From Pedobacter miscanthi (GTDB lineage Bacteria > Bacteroidota > Bacteroidia > Sphingobacteriales > Sphingobacteriaceae): a DNA stretch of 64,000 nt. The stretch covers positions 186,001-250,000 of the forward strand of contig NZ_QNQU01000007.1 in NCBI RefSeq assembly GCF_003315595.1, written 5' to 3'. A program made the translations under genes and the position numbers. Of this stretch, positions 37,769-47,194 are shown in pieces. The number at the start of each line of letters is the position of its first letter. Positions within the stretch are counted from its first letter, which is position 1. The notes under the pieces are model-generated. The model had not been told where the DNA came from. It made no database searches and saw only the letters and a list, made by a program, of their open reading frames with translations.

Positions 37769-39958
37769 ATGACCAGAAAACATTTCATGCTCTTTGCTCT
37801 ATTGATGGCGATGGGTTCAAGCATTTTTGCTCAAAAAACAATCGAAATTGCAACAAAAAACAATGTATTGATCTTAGAAACGGACAAAGACAACACACTC
37901 TTATCGACCTATATTGGCAAAAAACTCGAAAACACCTCGGAATATCCGCACATACAGCCCCTGGACAAATATAAACCAGGATCTGATGATCTTTTGAACA
38001 AGCGCGAGGCCTATATTGCATCAGGCTCCCTTAATTTGATGGAACCTGCACTCAGTGTAACCCATACAGATGGCAATAAATCTACCGTGCTTACATTTTC
38101 AGATGTAAAAACAGAGCAAATTGATCAGAACCGGACATTAACGAGTATTGTACTAAAAGATCTGAAATACAATTTTCAGGTGACTTTAAAATACCTGGCC
38201 TATTACAAAGAAAATGTAATTGAACAATGGGCAGAAATAGCAAATCATGAAAAAGGCAGTGTAGTGCTGAACAAATATGCTTCGGCAAACCTAACCCTGA
38301 GCGGCAGGAAATTCTTTCTGAAAAATCATTATAGCGGCGCTACACGCGAAATGCGATCGGAAGAACAACAGCTTTTGCATGGCATAAAAACCATCGATTC
38401 GAAACTGGGTACACGCACAAACCTGCTCCACTCCTCTTCATTTATGGTTTCGATCGATCAGCCGGCAACAGAAGATCTGGGCGAAGTAATTGCAGGATCG
38501 CTGGCCTGGACAGGGAATTTTAAACTCGATTTTGAAACTTTTGATGAATATTATTTAAGGATAACGGCAGGAATTAACAACTTTTCATCCAATTATACTT
38601 TAAAAGCAGGCGAAAACTTTATTACGCCACATTTTGTGTACACTTATTCAGATACTGGAAAAGGTTTAGCAAGCAGAAATTTACAGGATTGGGCGAGAAA
38701 ATACCAGTTATTGGATGGTAAAGGAGAAAGATCGACCATTTTAAACAACTGGGAAACTACTTATTTCGATTTTAATGATGAAAAACTGAACGAATTAACG
38801 AAAGATACCAAAAAACTGGGTGTTGACGTGTTTTTACTGGATGATGGGTGGTTTGGCAATAAATATCCTCGCAATGGTGCTACATCAGGTTTGGGCGACT
38901 GGCAGTTTAACAGGCAAAAACTAAAAAACGGAATCAGCACACTTGGTAAGGAAGCCACAGCCAATGGTGTAAAATTTGGGATCTGGATTGAACCCGAAAT
39001 GGTGAACCCCAAAAGTGAACTTTACGAAAAACATCCCGATTGGATCATCCGCCAGCCTGAAAGAAAAGAATATTACATGCGAAACCAACTGGTGCTGGAT
39101 CTTACCAACCCAAAAGTTCAGGATTTTATATACCAAACAGTTGATGATATTTTTAAAGAAGTACCGGAACTTGCTTTTATCAAATGGGACTGTAATTCTT
39201 TAATTTACAATGCCAATTCAGCAACTTTAAAGAACCAGGATCATTTTTACCTCGAATATGTTAAAGGTTTGAACAATGTGTTGGAACGCATCAGAAAAAA
39301 GTACCCTAAAATACCGATGATGCTTTGTGCCGGCGGAGGATCAAGGGTAGATTATGCTGCACTTAAATATTTCACCGAATTTTGGCCAAGCGACAATACC
39401 AATCCATACGACCGCATTTTTATCCAATGGGAATATTCCTACTATTTTCCATCCATTGCAGTAGATAACCACATTACCGACATGGGCAAGCAACCCATTA
39501 AATTTAAAACAGATGTAGCCATGATGGGCAAACTGGGCTATGATGTACGCGTAAACGAATTAAGCAAAAACGACCTGCTTTTTAGCCAGAATGCGGTTAA
39601 AACCTATAATACTTTTAAAGACATTGTTTGGCACGGACAGCAGTACCGTTTGCAGGATCCTTATGAGAATAAAATTGCCTCAATGGCATACGTAAATGAT
39701 GCAAAGGACCAGGCTATCGTTTTTAATTATCATGTAGCCACGCTTTTTACCAACGGCGTAATATTACCGATCAGAATGAAAGGCTTAGATCCTGCCAAAA
39801 ATTATAAAATTGAAGAAATTAACCTCTATCCGGGCACAAAATCGCCAATTGATGGTACAAAAGTATACTCCGGGGATTTTTTAATGAAAATCGGCTTTAA
39901 CCCCGAAGTTAACGCTTACCGGACAAGCGTGATATTAAAAGTACTGGCCATAAATTAA
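37769..39958 (+). CDS. GH36 alpha-galactosidase (729 aa)
   Basis: Signal peptide MTRKHFMLFALLMAMGSSIFAQ. The N-terminal beta-supersandwich is followed by a TIM barrel with the GH36 hallmarks FLLDDGWFGNKYPRNG, GVKFGIWIEPEMVNPKSEL and FIKWDCNS. The nucleophile is Asp474 and the acid/base Asp542 (WPSDNTNPYDR). It removes terminal alpha-galactose in the periplasm. Alpha-galactose is not part of heparan sulfate, so it may act on another glycan or on decorations of proteoglycans. It is followed after 10 bp by a sulfatase, so the two form an operon. Confidence 0.94.
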   Translation: MTRKHFMLFALLMAMGSSIFAQKTIEIATKNNVLILETDKDNTLLSTYIGKKLENTSEYPHIQPLDKYKPGSDDLLNKREAYIASGSLNLMEPALSVTHTDGNKSTVLTFSDVKTEQIDQNRTLTSIVLKDLKYNFQVTLKYLAYYKENVIEQWAEIANHEKGSVVLNKYASANLTLSGRKFFLKNHYSGATREMRSEEQQLLHGIKTIDSKLGTRTNLLHSSSFMVSIDQPATEDLGEVIAGSLAWTGNFKLDFETFDEYYLRITAGINNFSSNYTLKAGENFITPHFVYTYSDTGKGLASRNLQDWARKYQLLDGKGERSTILNNWETTYFDFNDEKLNELTKDTKKLGVDVFLLDDGWFGNKYPRNGATSGLGDWQFNRQKLKNGISTLGKEATANGVKFGIWIEPEMVNPKSELYEKHPDWIIRQPERKEYYMRNQLVLDLTNPKVQDFIYQTVDDIFKEVPELAFIKWDCNSLIYNANSATLKNQDHFYLEYVKGLNNVLERIRKKYPKIPMMLCAGGGSRVDYAALKYFTEFWPSDNTNPYDRIFIQWEYSYYFPSIAVDNHITDMGKQPIKFKTDVAMMGKLGYDVRVNELSKNDLLFSQNAVKTYNTFKDIVWHGQQYRLQDPYENKIASMAYVNDAKDQAIVFNYHVATLFTNGVILPIRMKGLDPAKNYKIEEINLYPGTKSPIDGTKVYSGDFLMKIGFNPEVNAYRTSVILKVLAIN

Positions 39959-39968
39959 ACCATCACCT

Positions 39969-41564
39969 ATGAAAAACTACTTGTTCATTATTCCGCAGCT
40001 CATGATCTATTTGTCGTTACAGGCACAACAACGCCCAAATATCCTGTTTGCCATTATGGATGATGCCACTTATCAGCACATGGGCGCTTATGGTTGCAAA
40101 TGGGTAAAAACACCAAATTTCGACCGGATTGCTAAAAACGGACTTTTGTTTAAAAATGCCTATACGCCCAATGCCAAATGTGCTCCCTCACGATCGTGCA
40201 TCATTACCGGGCGTAATTCGTGGCAATTGGAAGAAGCAGGCAATCATTGGTCTTATTTTCCGGCTAAATTTATTTCTTTTGCAGAAATACTGGCGCAAAA
40301 CGGATATCAGGTAGGTTATACCGGAAAAGGAATTGCACCTGTAGTTGCTAAAAAAGCGGATGGTAGCCCGCGCGAAATGCTGGTAAAAGCATATAATAAG
40401 ATAAAAACCACACCTGCTACCGCTCAAATAAGCAATGTAGATTATGCTGCCAATTTTGAGCAGTTTTTAAACAACAATGGAGATAAACCATTCTTTTTCT
40501 GGTATGGAGGCTTAGAACCGCATCGTGGATATGAATTTAATTCGGGCGTAAGCAAAGGAAATAAAAAACTTACGGATATACCCGATACCGACATATACCG
40601 TTTTTGGCCTAAAAAGGATTCGGTTCGGACAGATTTACTCGATTATGCCTTTGAAATAGAATATTTTGACAAACACCTGGGTAAAATGCTGAAAATGCTT
40701 GAGGAGAAAAATGAACTTCATAATACCCTTATTGTAGTTACCTCTGATAACGGGATGGCTTTCCCGAGAATAAAAGGACAGGCGTACGAATACTCAAATC
40801 ATTTACCCCTTGCAATGATGTGGGCCGATGGTATCACACACAAGGGCCGTAAAATAGAAGATTTTATCAGTTTTATCGATTTTGCGCCTACATTTTTAGA
40901 ACTGGCAAAAGTGCACCCAGCTCAAAACCTGATGAAATCCATTACCGGAAAAAGTTTTACCGCAATTTTTAATTCTGGGAAAGAAAAAGTTTTTTCAAAG
41001 CGGAATTTTGTTCTGGTTGGTAAAGAACGTCACGATGTAGGCCGGCCGAATGATGTAGGTTATCCCATCAGGGGCATATTTGAAGATCAGTTTCTGTTTA
41101 TTAAAAATTTTGAAGTAGATAGATGGCCTGCCGGAGACCCCATAACAGGTTATTTAAATGTAGATGGCGGCCCAACCAAAACCCTTTGTTTGAATACCGT
41201 TTATGCTAATGACAATGATTTTAATTATTGGTTATGGTCGTTCGGAAAACGCCCTGCAGAAGAGCTTTATGATATCAAAAAAGACCCTGCCTGTTTAAAC
41301 AATCTTGCAATGGTTTCTAGCTATAAAAACAAATCTGCACAATTAAAAAACAAACTATTTACCTTGTTAAAGGCACAGCATGATCCCAGGGTTTCAGGCC
41401 GGGGTGCCGACTTCGACAAATACTTGTATGCCGATAAAAAAGGGGTAAATTTTTATAACCGGTATATGGCTAAAGATACTACATTGAGCTGGGGATGGGT
41501 AAATGATTCAGATTTTCAGGACATATCCAAAATTGAAAGGGCAAAAAAAGCCAGAAATCAATAA
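39969..41564 (+). CDS. Formylglycine-dependent sulfatase, sulfamidase/heparan N-sulfatase-like (sulfatase 2, 531 aa)
   Basis: Signal peptide to about residue 20. RPNILFAIMDDATYQHMGAY is the metal-binding start. The activation motif CAPSR has Cys71 as formylglycine precursor. LIVVTSDNGMAFPRIKGQAY supplies later metal ligands. The DDATYQHMGAYG start and YTPNAKCAPSRSCIITGRNS resemble the heparan N-sulfatase (sulfamidase) group, which would fit a heparan sulfate locus; this is inferred. It starts 10 bp after GH36 and ends the plus-strand run. Confidence 0.9.
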   Translation: MKNYLFIIPQLMIYLSLQAQQRPNILFAIMDDATYQHMGAYGCKWVKTPNFDRIAKNGLLFKNAYTPNAKCAPSRSCIITGRNSWQLEEAGNHWSYFPAKFISFAEILAQNGYQVGYTGKGIAPVVAKKADGSPREMLVKAYNKIKTTPATAQISNVDYAANFEQFLNNNGDKPFFFWYGGLEPHRGYEFNSGVSKGNKKLTDIPDTDIYRFWPKKDSVRTDLLDYAFEIEYFDKHLGKMLKMLEEKNELHNTLIVVTSDNGMAFPRIKGQAYEYSNHLPLAMMWADGITHKGRKIEDFISFIDFAPTFLELAKVHPAQNLMKSITGKSFTAIFNSGKEKVFSKRNFVLVGKERHDVGRPNDVGYPIRGIFEDQFLFIKNFEVDRWPAGDPITGYLNVDGGPTKTLCLNTVYANDNDFNYWLWSFGKRPAEELYDIKKDPACLNNLAMVSSYKNKSAQLKNKLFTLLKAQHDPRVSGRGADFDKYLYADKKGVNFYNRYMAKDTTLSWGWVNDSDFQDISKIERAKKARNQ

Positions 41565-41599
41565 TATTTAAAAAAGGCTGTATCATAAAAATAGAATTG

Positions 41600-41668
41600 C
41601 CATCCTTGAGCTTGTTGAAGAACCTGCCAAAACACCGTTTAAGGCGTTTCGACAGGCTCAACATGACA
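41600..41668. repeat. Dispersed palindromic element (family D)
   Basis: CCTTGAGCTTGTTGAAGAA on one side and TTTCGACAGGCTCAACATGA on the other form an imperfect hairpin between convergent genes. A shorter relative, TTGAGCTGAGTCGAAGG, is near 37463. Confidence 0.55.
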
Positions 41669-41714
41669 ATTTTAGAGAGAAAAAGTTTTATTACACGACC
41701 TCAAATGAATAAGT

Positions 41715-43355
41715 TTAATATAAACCAAGTTCGGATAAGGCTGCAAACTGTGTCCCATCCCATGCATTATTGGCTATAATTTTGAAATAGCGAAAGGTTT
41801 TCGGCGAACTAAAAGCAAAATACTGTGTACCACTGTTGTTGGCAGCCTGCTTGCTAAAAACGCTTGTAAAATTAGTTCCATCATTGCTGATTAATAATTC
41901 GAAATCTTTAATGGCCCTGCTTGCACCTGCTCTTTGGGTAAGCGATAGTCCGCCGTTTACCGTTTTAGACGAACCCAGGTCGATGGTGAGGTAATGAGGA
42001 TAACTTGCTGCATTAGACGACCAGCGCGAGTGCCAGAATGTTGAGGTTGAGCCATCTATTACATTAATGGCTTTGCCATCTTCTCCGGTTTCCTGCGAAC
42101 TGAAACCTGCTATGGCCCATCCGGTTTTCGACAATTCGGTTTTGGTAGAAAAATCGAGCACAGGAATACCGCCCTGGAAAGTATAGGGATAGATGGTTTC
42201 GTTAATAGTCCCGTTATCATGTACAAATTTTACTTTAAGCTCGTAAGGGATTCCATCGGTTTTAACCGCCAATTCGGCTATAGGTATTACCACCCTAAAA
42301 CTATCCGTACCTATCGGGCTTGATGCCCAGGTAATGGCATTATAATCTTTATTGGTACCGGTGCCCTCATTGTTTACATTAGGATCGTTATAATACAATA
42401 CTTTATTCACGGTTCCATTGCTGGTGTATTTACCAGAAACCACTATAGCCCCCAGGCCAGCATCATAACTGGCGTTAATGCGGTTAACTTTCGAGGTGAT
42501 TGCACCATAATAGGCCTTACTATCATTATTAAATGCTTCGCAGGCATTAAATATAGCAGCTTCTGCATCGGTTAAGAAACTGGGCCTTACTTCTAAATAA
42601 TAATTACTTAGCGCCATAATGGGTTCTTTATAGTTTGGATTGGTACCATTGGCATAATTCCCCTGCGATACCCATTGCCTGTCGTGCGGTGCATTAAAGG
42701 CATGGCCAAGTTCGTGCATCATGCCGCCAACCCATTTGGCAAAATTGTTCCGGCCAGGGTTTAACACACCTTTTAAGGCCATATCCATGTAGGGATTATC
42801 ATTGGCAAAGCAATACCGGCCATAGCCATAAAAAGGCTGTACGCCTTCTAAAGGTTGCGGCCCTTCGGTTGTATTATTATCATAACCAAATGCGGGTATC
42901 AGAATCAATACATGATTGCTGGTTTTTAAACCCGGGTGCGAAGCAAAATAAGCATTAATCTCTGTAATGTAAGCTGATGCGCTGGTGCCGTAACTCGCCT
43001 TAGGGTTAGCTCCCCTGATCAATACAATTTCAGCACGTCCGCTCGTTCCATCCTGTCTTAAACCAAAGGTTTTAAAGCCGTACCCTGCATTGTTCATGTT
43101 AGTGCCATACCAGTTTTGGGCATACAACATTACATCACTCAAACGTTTTTTCCAGTTGGGCAAAGTATCCAGGTCTGAAGGGATAAAATAAACCACGGCC
43201 AGGTTTCTCGTCTGCGTAACGATGTTATTTGTGGTTGCCTTTTTCGGTACTGCAGGTTCACTTTCCGTTGGTGCTTCAACTGCCTTTTTGCATGATGTTG
43301 ATACAATAAAGGCGATGAGCGTGCATAAAATCAAAAAATTTGTGTTTTTTTTCAT
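41715..43355 (-). CDS. Lipoprotein zinc metalloprotease with C-terminal F5/8 type C (discoidin, CBM32-like) domain (546 aa)
   Basis: A lipoprotein signal ends at Cys22 (FIVSTSC). The protease zinc site is HELGHAFNAPH (His214, Glu215, His218, His224). This is the metzincin layout HEXXHxxGxxH, but with Asn221 where Gly is usual. Residues about 405-546 are an F5/8 type C domain (AINVIDGSTSTFWHSRWSS; HYLTIDLGSSKTVNG; FRYFKIIANNAWDG), a fold that binds sugars. Between them lies a beta domain. A glycan-targeted surface protease beside glycosaminoglycan lyases suggests attack on glycoproteins or proteoglycan cores; this is inferred. Confidence 0.85.
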   Translation of the reverse strand: MKKNTNFLILCTLIAFIVSTSCKKAVEAPTESEPAVPKKATTNNIVTQTRNLAVVYFIPSDLDTLPNWKKRLSDVMLYAQNWYGTNMNNAGYGFKTFGLRQDGTSGRAEIVLIRGANPKASYGTSASAYITEINAYFASHPGLKTSNHVLILIPAFGYDNNTTEGPQPLEGVQPFYGYGRYCFANDNPYMDMALKGVLNPGRNNFAKWVGGMMHELGHAFNAPHDRQWVSQGNYANGTNPNYKEPIMALSNYYLEVRPSFLTDAEAAIFNACEAFNNDSKAYYGAITSKVNRINASYDAGLGAIVVSGKYTSNGTVNKVLYYNDPNVNNEGTGTNKDYNAITWASSPIGTDSFRVVIPIAELAVKTDGIPYELKVKFVHDNGTINETIYPYTFQGGIPVLDFSTKTELSKTGWAIAGFSSQETGEDGKAINVIDGSTSTFWHSRWSSNAASYPHYLTIDLGSSKTVNGGLSLTQRAGASRAIKDFELLISNDGTNFTSVFSKQAANNSGTQYFAFSSPKTFRYFKIIANNAWDGTQFAALSELGLY

Positions 43356-43707
43356 GGTGACTATTTTTAATAACGGTAATATTTATTTCAGCAAGACTGG
43401 TTGAGGGTGTTGAGCTTGTATAACCTTTAGTCATGGTAATTTTAACTCCTATATTTTTGTTTAATGGTTAAGCGCATGAATGCGGAGAAACTGTTTAATT
43501 AACATCTCCGGTATATTTGGTTTATCCGAAGATATAGCGAAAAGAAAGCGCGCAAACAGGATTTTCTGTACAAACAACCAAACAAAAGAATGTATTTATA
43601 ACAAACTATATAACAACAAATTACACAATTCACAAAAAATAAATGGATAGAATACCGGAGTTTTATTCAAAGAAATATTTATCATAAAAGCAGAATTAAT
43701 TGGCTGA
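43356..43707. other. Intergenic stretch, no gene seen
   Basis: A 352-bp AT-rich gap that serves as the upstream region of the metalloprotease gene. No frame, repeat or clear operator is visible. Confidence 0.5.
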
Positions 43708-45006
43708 TCAAAAGATTTCCCCGGTAGCTAAATCCTTAAGCTCCGGAGAAATGGCCTTACCAATACCACTAAATAATATCTTGATACCCATTACTTTACC
43801 TATTGATTTTACATAACTGGTAGTAAGTACACTTTTTCCGTTAAGAATTACGGAAGCTTTTTTATGCTCAACCCTGATTTCTATATCCCCACCATTGATG
43901 GGATCGAACGCCAGGGCACCTAAAAACTGTTCGGACCCCAGCACTCTTTTTTCGGAAAATTTATATTGGGAAAAAGCCACACAATTGCTCCTGTTCAAGG
44001 TTAAAAGATGACGGTGCTTTTCGCCCAGGATAATGATGGTGGTTTCCACACATTGTGTGCCCGGCCTGCTCTGTTCGGAAAAAACCCGGCAGTTAAAAAC
44101 AAAGTTATCACCATTGATGTGCGATGGTTTAATATTACTGAATCCCACCAAAAAAGGTTTGTTTGTAGCCAAACCGGCCGAATCTAACTGCTCTTTTGAA
44201 ACATAAATATGTTTAGGGTTTAGTGGTTTAAGCCCGGCAATGGGATATGCCCTGGAAGTATCGTTACCCGAATTGGCCACCCAGCCTTTGGTTTGCATAT
44301 AAACCGAAACTGTATCAACTGGCTTATCGTGATATAAAAGCGTAGCGTATACTACCCCTGGATTACGGAAAAATTTGGCCACTTCTTTTTCGCCGCTGAT
44401 GGGGGTTTGAAGTGCCTCGTCCATAAAATCGATCTTAAATCCATCTCTATCTTTGATTACAGATTTTGATTTGAGTTTAAAAACTGCGGTATGCGGAACA
44501 TTGCCGAAAGGGTTTTCGCAGATTAACTTTATTCCTGTAGGACCGTTAGTAGATTTCCAGATATAAAAACCACCAGCTAAAATGATTAACAGCAAGGCGG
44601 AAATGCCTGCATAGAGGTATTTCCGGTAGGATTTAGACTTATTTTTTTCAATTTCAGCTACTTTATGCTGCTTTTCAGGTTTCACTTCTCCAAACTGCGC
44701 TGCTGCATTTACCAGTTCATATTCCTGCCAATCACGGTACCCGATAAACTGTGAAAGGGCATCCCTGGTTGCTTTCTGGGGGAAATAGCGCTGTGGGGTT
44801 TTTAACTGACCAAATAATCTTTTAAGTGTATTTACGCTCAGGTATACTTTAGTTTGTTTGCCTAACTGGCTGCTTAACCTGTTATAATCAGATACCCGCC
44901 AATCTTCAATAGCAACAGGGCCCATTTTCTGCATAATTGCCTTGCAACAGGCATCTAATGCATCAAAAGCTGATTGACTGTTTGACGGTGCAGAATTAGG
45001 CTCCAT
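43708..45006 (-). CDS. Membrane-anchored regulator-like protein with N-terminal HTH-like domain (432 aa)
   Basis: The N-terminal 100 or so residues (SDYNRLSSQLGKQTKVYLSV, NTLKRLFGQLKTPQRYFPQK, ALSQFIGYRDWQEYE) match a helical domain that I know from many Bacteroidota proteins and that resembles a helix-turn-helix. A basic stretch and a single membrane helix follow (KYLYAGISALLLIILAGGFYIW). The C-terminal 270 residues should be periplasmic and beta-rich, ending in a segment like a laminin-G-type sandwich. The layout suggests a one-protein transmembrane sensor-regulator. Function is not established. Confidence 0.65.
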   Translation of the reverse strand: MEPNSAPSNSQSAFDALDACCKAIMQKMGPVAIEDWRVSDYNRLSSQLGKQTKVYLSVNTLKRLFGQLKTPQRYFPQKATRDALSQFIGYRDWQEYELVNAAAQFGEVKPEKQHKVAEIEKNKSKSYRKYLYAGISALLLIILAGGFYIWKSTNGPTGIKLICENPFGNVPHTAVFKLKSKSVIKDRDGFKIDFMDEALQTPISGEKEVAKFFRNPGVVYATLLYHDKPVDTVSVYMQTKGWVANSGNDTSRAYPIAGLKPLNPKHIYVSKEQLDSAGLATNKPFLVGFSNIKPSHINGDNFVFNCRVFSEQSRPGTQCVETTIIILGEKHRHLLTLNRSNCVAFSQYKFSEKRVLGSEQFLGALAFDPINGGDIEIRVEHKKASVILNGKSVLTTSYVKSIGKVMGIKILFSGIGKAISPELKDLATGEIF

Positions 45007-45125
45007 TAATAATTTTGCGCTTTATTGTTGATCAGGATAAAAAAGCCACAGTATTTGTAAACTTTGTTTACAAACTTATAATAAATATTTTAATCTCAAA
45101 CAAACAATAAGTTAACCAAAAAAAC

Positions 45126-46268
45126 TTACAGGTACTTTTTAGCAATCGCGATCTTCCGCAATACAAAAGCTATTCCCCAGCTTAAAGTTAACGACAGTAA
45201 AAAAACAATTAAAAATTTAAGCGGAACGGGTAAATGTATGGGCAACAAAAAGAACTGTATCCAGGTTACAAATACAAAATGAAGCAGGTAAATTAAATAG
45301 GCATGTTTACTCAATGAATCCCACCAGCAAAAATTTTTAACCAGCAGTTTACTAAACGTAGTGATAAATGCGATGCACATTAAGGTACAACAAAGTATAA
45401 AAAAAGTATCGCCAAGTTGCTGTTTAACTATTTCCCCACTAAAAAATAACATCATTATAAAAGATGCAATAGCCAGCAAACACCATAAGCGGTAGTGTTT
45501 AACAACTGATGCGTTTTTAGAGAAAATCCCTTCACTGAGGCTCAATCTCCCCACAGCAGCCCCTATTCCAAAATAGGCGAAATATAACAGTAAACGGCTA
45601 AGCTGGAAATCGAAAGGGTAAAAACCTGTCCAGCTATAAGGGCCGAAATAAGCAGCCATTGGCAGATAAGCAAGCAAGCCAGTTAAAAATAAAATCAGGA
45701 ATAACTTAAAGCCATGCGTTTTTGACTTAAAAACCTCCGACCAGAATAAACCATATCCGGCAGGAAATAAACGATAAATCAATGCCGCTAAAACATTAAA
45801 AACAAATAATAGCCATAAAAACCAGGGCGGACCAACGGGCCAGGCCTCGGTGGCAAAAAAATCTTTAATATAAGCCCTCAAATCAGTACTGTTTTTAGCC
45901 AGATAAAATGAAGGAAAATAGGCAAAAAGCATCAATAGGGTTCCGAGTAATAAAAAAGGAATCAGCAACCTGAAAATTTTATCTTTAATAAACAAACCTG
46001 TTCCTTTTTTATCAATTGCCCGAAAAAAGAAAAGTCCGCCGATTAAAAACATAAGCGACATGAAAAAAGTATCGTTAAAACCAACAAAATAGTCAAGAAA
46101 AGCCCATCTATCATTATCTACAATAGCATGGGTGGAGAGAATGTAGGCATCTTTATTAAATACCGAAAAAGAAGTATACGCCAGCGCCGAGTGGTGTGCA
46201 ACCACCAAAACAGTAATGGCAGAACGCAAATAATCTACCCAAATATTTCTTGAAGATTGACTGATCAT
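45126..46268 (-). CDS. Acyltransferase-3-family integral membrane protein (380 aa)
   Basis: The N-terminal signature WVDYLRSAITVLVVAHHSAL carries the catalytic His of the acyltransferase-3 family. Ten or so hydrophobic helices follow, including FLIGGLFFFRAI, PWFLWLLFVFNVLAALIYRL and HAYLIYLLHFVFVTWIQFF. These enzymes O-acetylate or O-succinylate polysaccharides, lipids or antibiotics at the inner membrane. The acceptor is unknown. It is a single gene with no operon partner in tight spacing. Confidence 0.9.
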   Translation of the reverse strand: MISQSSRNIWVDYLRSAITVLVVAHHSALAYTSFSVFNKDAYILSTHAIVDNDRWAFLDYFVGFNDTFFMSLMFLIGGLFFFRAIDKKGTGLFIKDKIFRLLIPFLLLGTLLMLFAYFPSFYLAKNSTDLRAYIKDFFATEAWPVGPPWFLWLLFVFNVLAALIYRLFPAGYGLFWSEVFKSKTHGFKLFLILFLTGLLAYLPMAAYFGPYSWTGFYPFDFQLSRLLLYFAYFGIGAAVGRLSLSEGIFSKNASVVKHYRLWCLLAIASFIMMLFFSGEIVKQQLGDTFFILCCTLMCIAFITTFSKLLVKNFCWWDSLSKHAYLIYLLHFVFVTWIQFFLLPIHLPVPLKFLIVFLLSLTLSWGIAFVLRKIAIAKKYL

Positions 46269-46435
46269 CCGCCTTGCAATTTAGCCTTATTTTAGCTTTC
46301 TGTAAAATTAACATCTTAATCGAAGTTAAAATGCTAAAAAATCACCTTTTATTGTACTGATTATTTGGGAATTATACACAACAAACAGTATCTTGAAGTA
46401 TTAGATAAGAAGGAAAATAATTGCTGATCATTTTT

Positions 46436-47014
46436 ATGGAAGAATCGAAAAACGGTATTGCTGCTTTTTATGCCGAAACACAGTTGCATTGGCGCCAGTG
46501 GCTTGAAAAAAACCATGAAAAAGAAATATCTGTCTGGCTCATCATCTACAAAAAAGATGCATCGGCCAGCAGCCTTCCACACAGCAATGCGGTTGATGAA
46601 GCGCTCTGTTTCGGTTGGATAGACAGTTTAACGGTAAAACGCGATGAAAACAGCCGTTATCAGTTATTCTCTAAAAGAAAGGCAAAAAGCAATTGGAGCG
46701 CCATTAACAAAAACAAGGCTTTAACGATGATCGAAAAAGGCCTGATGCATCCTGCCGGACTGAAAATCATCGAAATAGCCAAAGCCAATGGTATGTGGGA
46801 TGCCTTAAATGATGTTGAAAATCTGGTTGTTCCGGTTGACCTGAAAAAAGAGTTTGATAAAAATGCAATCGCGTTTAGTTATTGGGAAAAATTCCCGAAA
46901 TCGGTCAAAAAAGCAATTTTAAAATGGATTTCTGAAGCAAAACGCGTCGAAACCAGAATTGCAAGGGTTACTGAAACGATTAAGTTGGCAGGAGATAATG
47001 TGAGAGCGAGGTAG
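46436..47014 (+). CDS. YdeI/OmpD-associated family protein (192 aa)
   Basis: I start at the ATG at 46436 (MEESKNGIAAFYAETQLHWR); a TTG 15 bp upstream is less likely. The family signature is present: YAETQLHWRQWLEKNHEKEI, VDEALCFGWIDSLTVKRDEN, YQLFSKRKAKSNWSAINKNK, and a C-terminal basic segment KSVKKAILKWISEAKRVETR. These are small cytosolic proteins of uncertain role, sometimes annotated as bacteriocin-protection proteins. No neighbour shares its strand closely. Confidence 0.88.
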   Translation: MEESKNGIAAFYAETQLHWRQWLEKNHEKEISVWLIIYKKDASASSLPHSNAVDEALCFGWIDSLTVKRDENSRYQLFSKRKAKSNWSAINKNKALTMIEKGLMHPAGLKIIEIAKANGMWDALNDVENLVVPVDLKKEFDKNAIAFSYWEKFPKSVKKAILKWISEAKRVETRIARVTETIKLAGDNVRAR

Positions 47015-47063
47015 TTTTGAGTCCGGAGTCTGAAGTCTGAAGTCGAAGAGTTAAAAAAAGGGG

Positions 47064-47120
47064 CGTCATCTCAACTGAATAAAGTGGTCTGGAAATCCTT
47101 CGACTCCGCTCAGGATGACT
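47064..47120. repeat. Short palindromic element
   Basis: GTCATCTCAACTGA at one end and GCTCAGGATGAC at the other form an imperfect hairpin between convergent genes. It is preceded by a GAGTCCGGAGTCTGAAGTCT direct-repeat run. Confidence 0.5.
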
Positions 47121-47194
47121 TATGCAGGGCAACAATAAGTCTATCAATTTGGCCTCAGTTACCGATTAACCATATAAGTAAGCCTTTTCCAATA

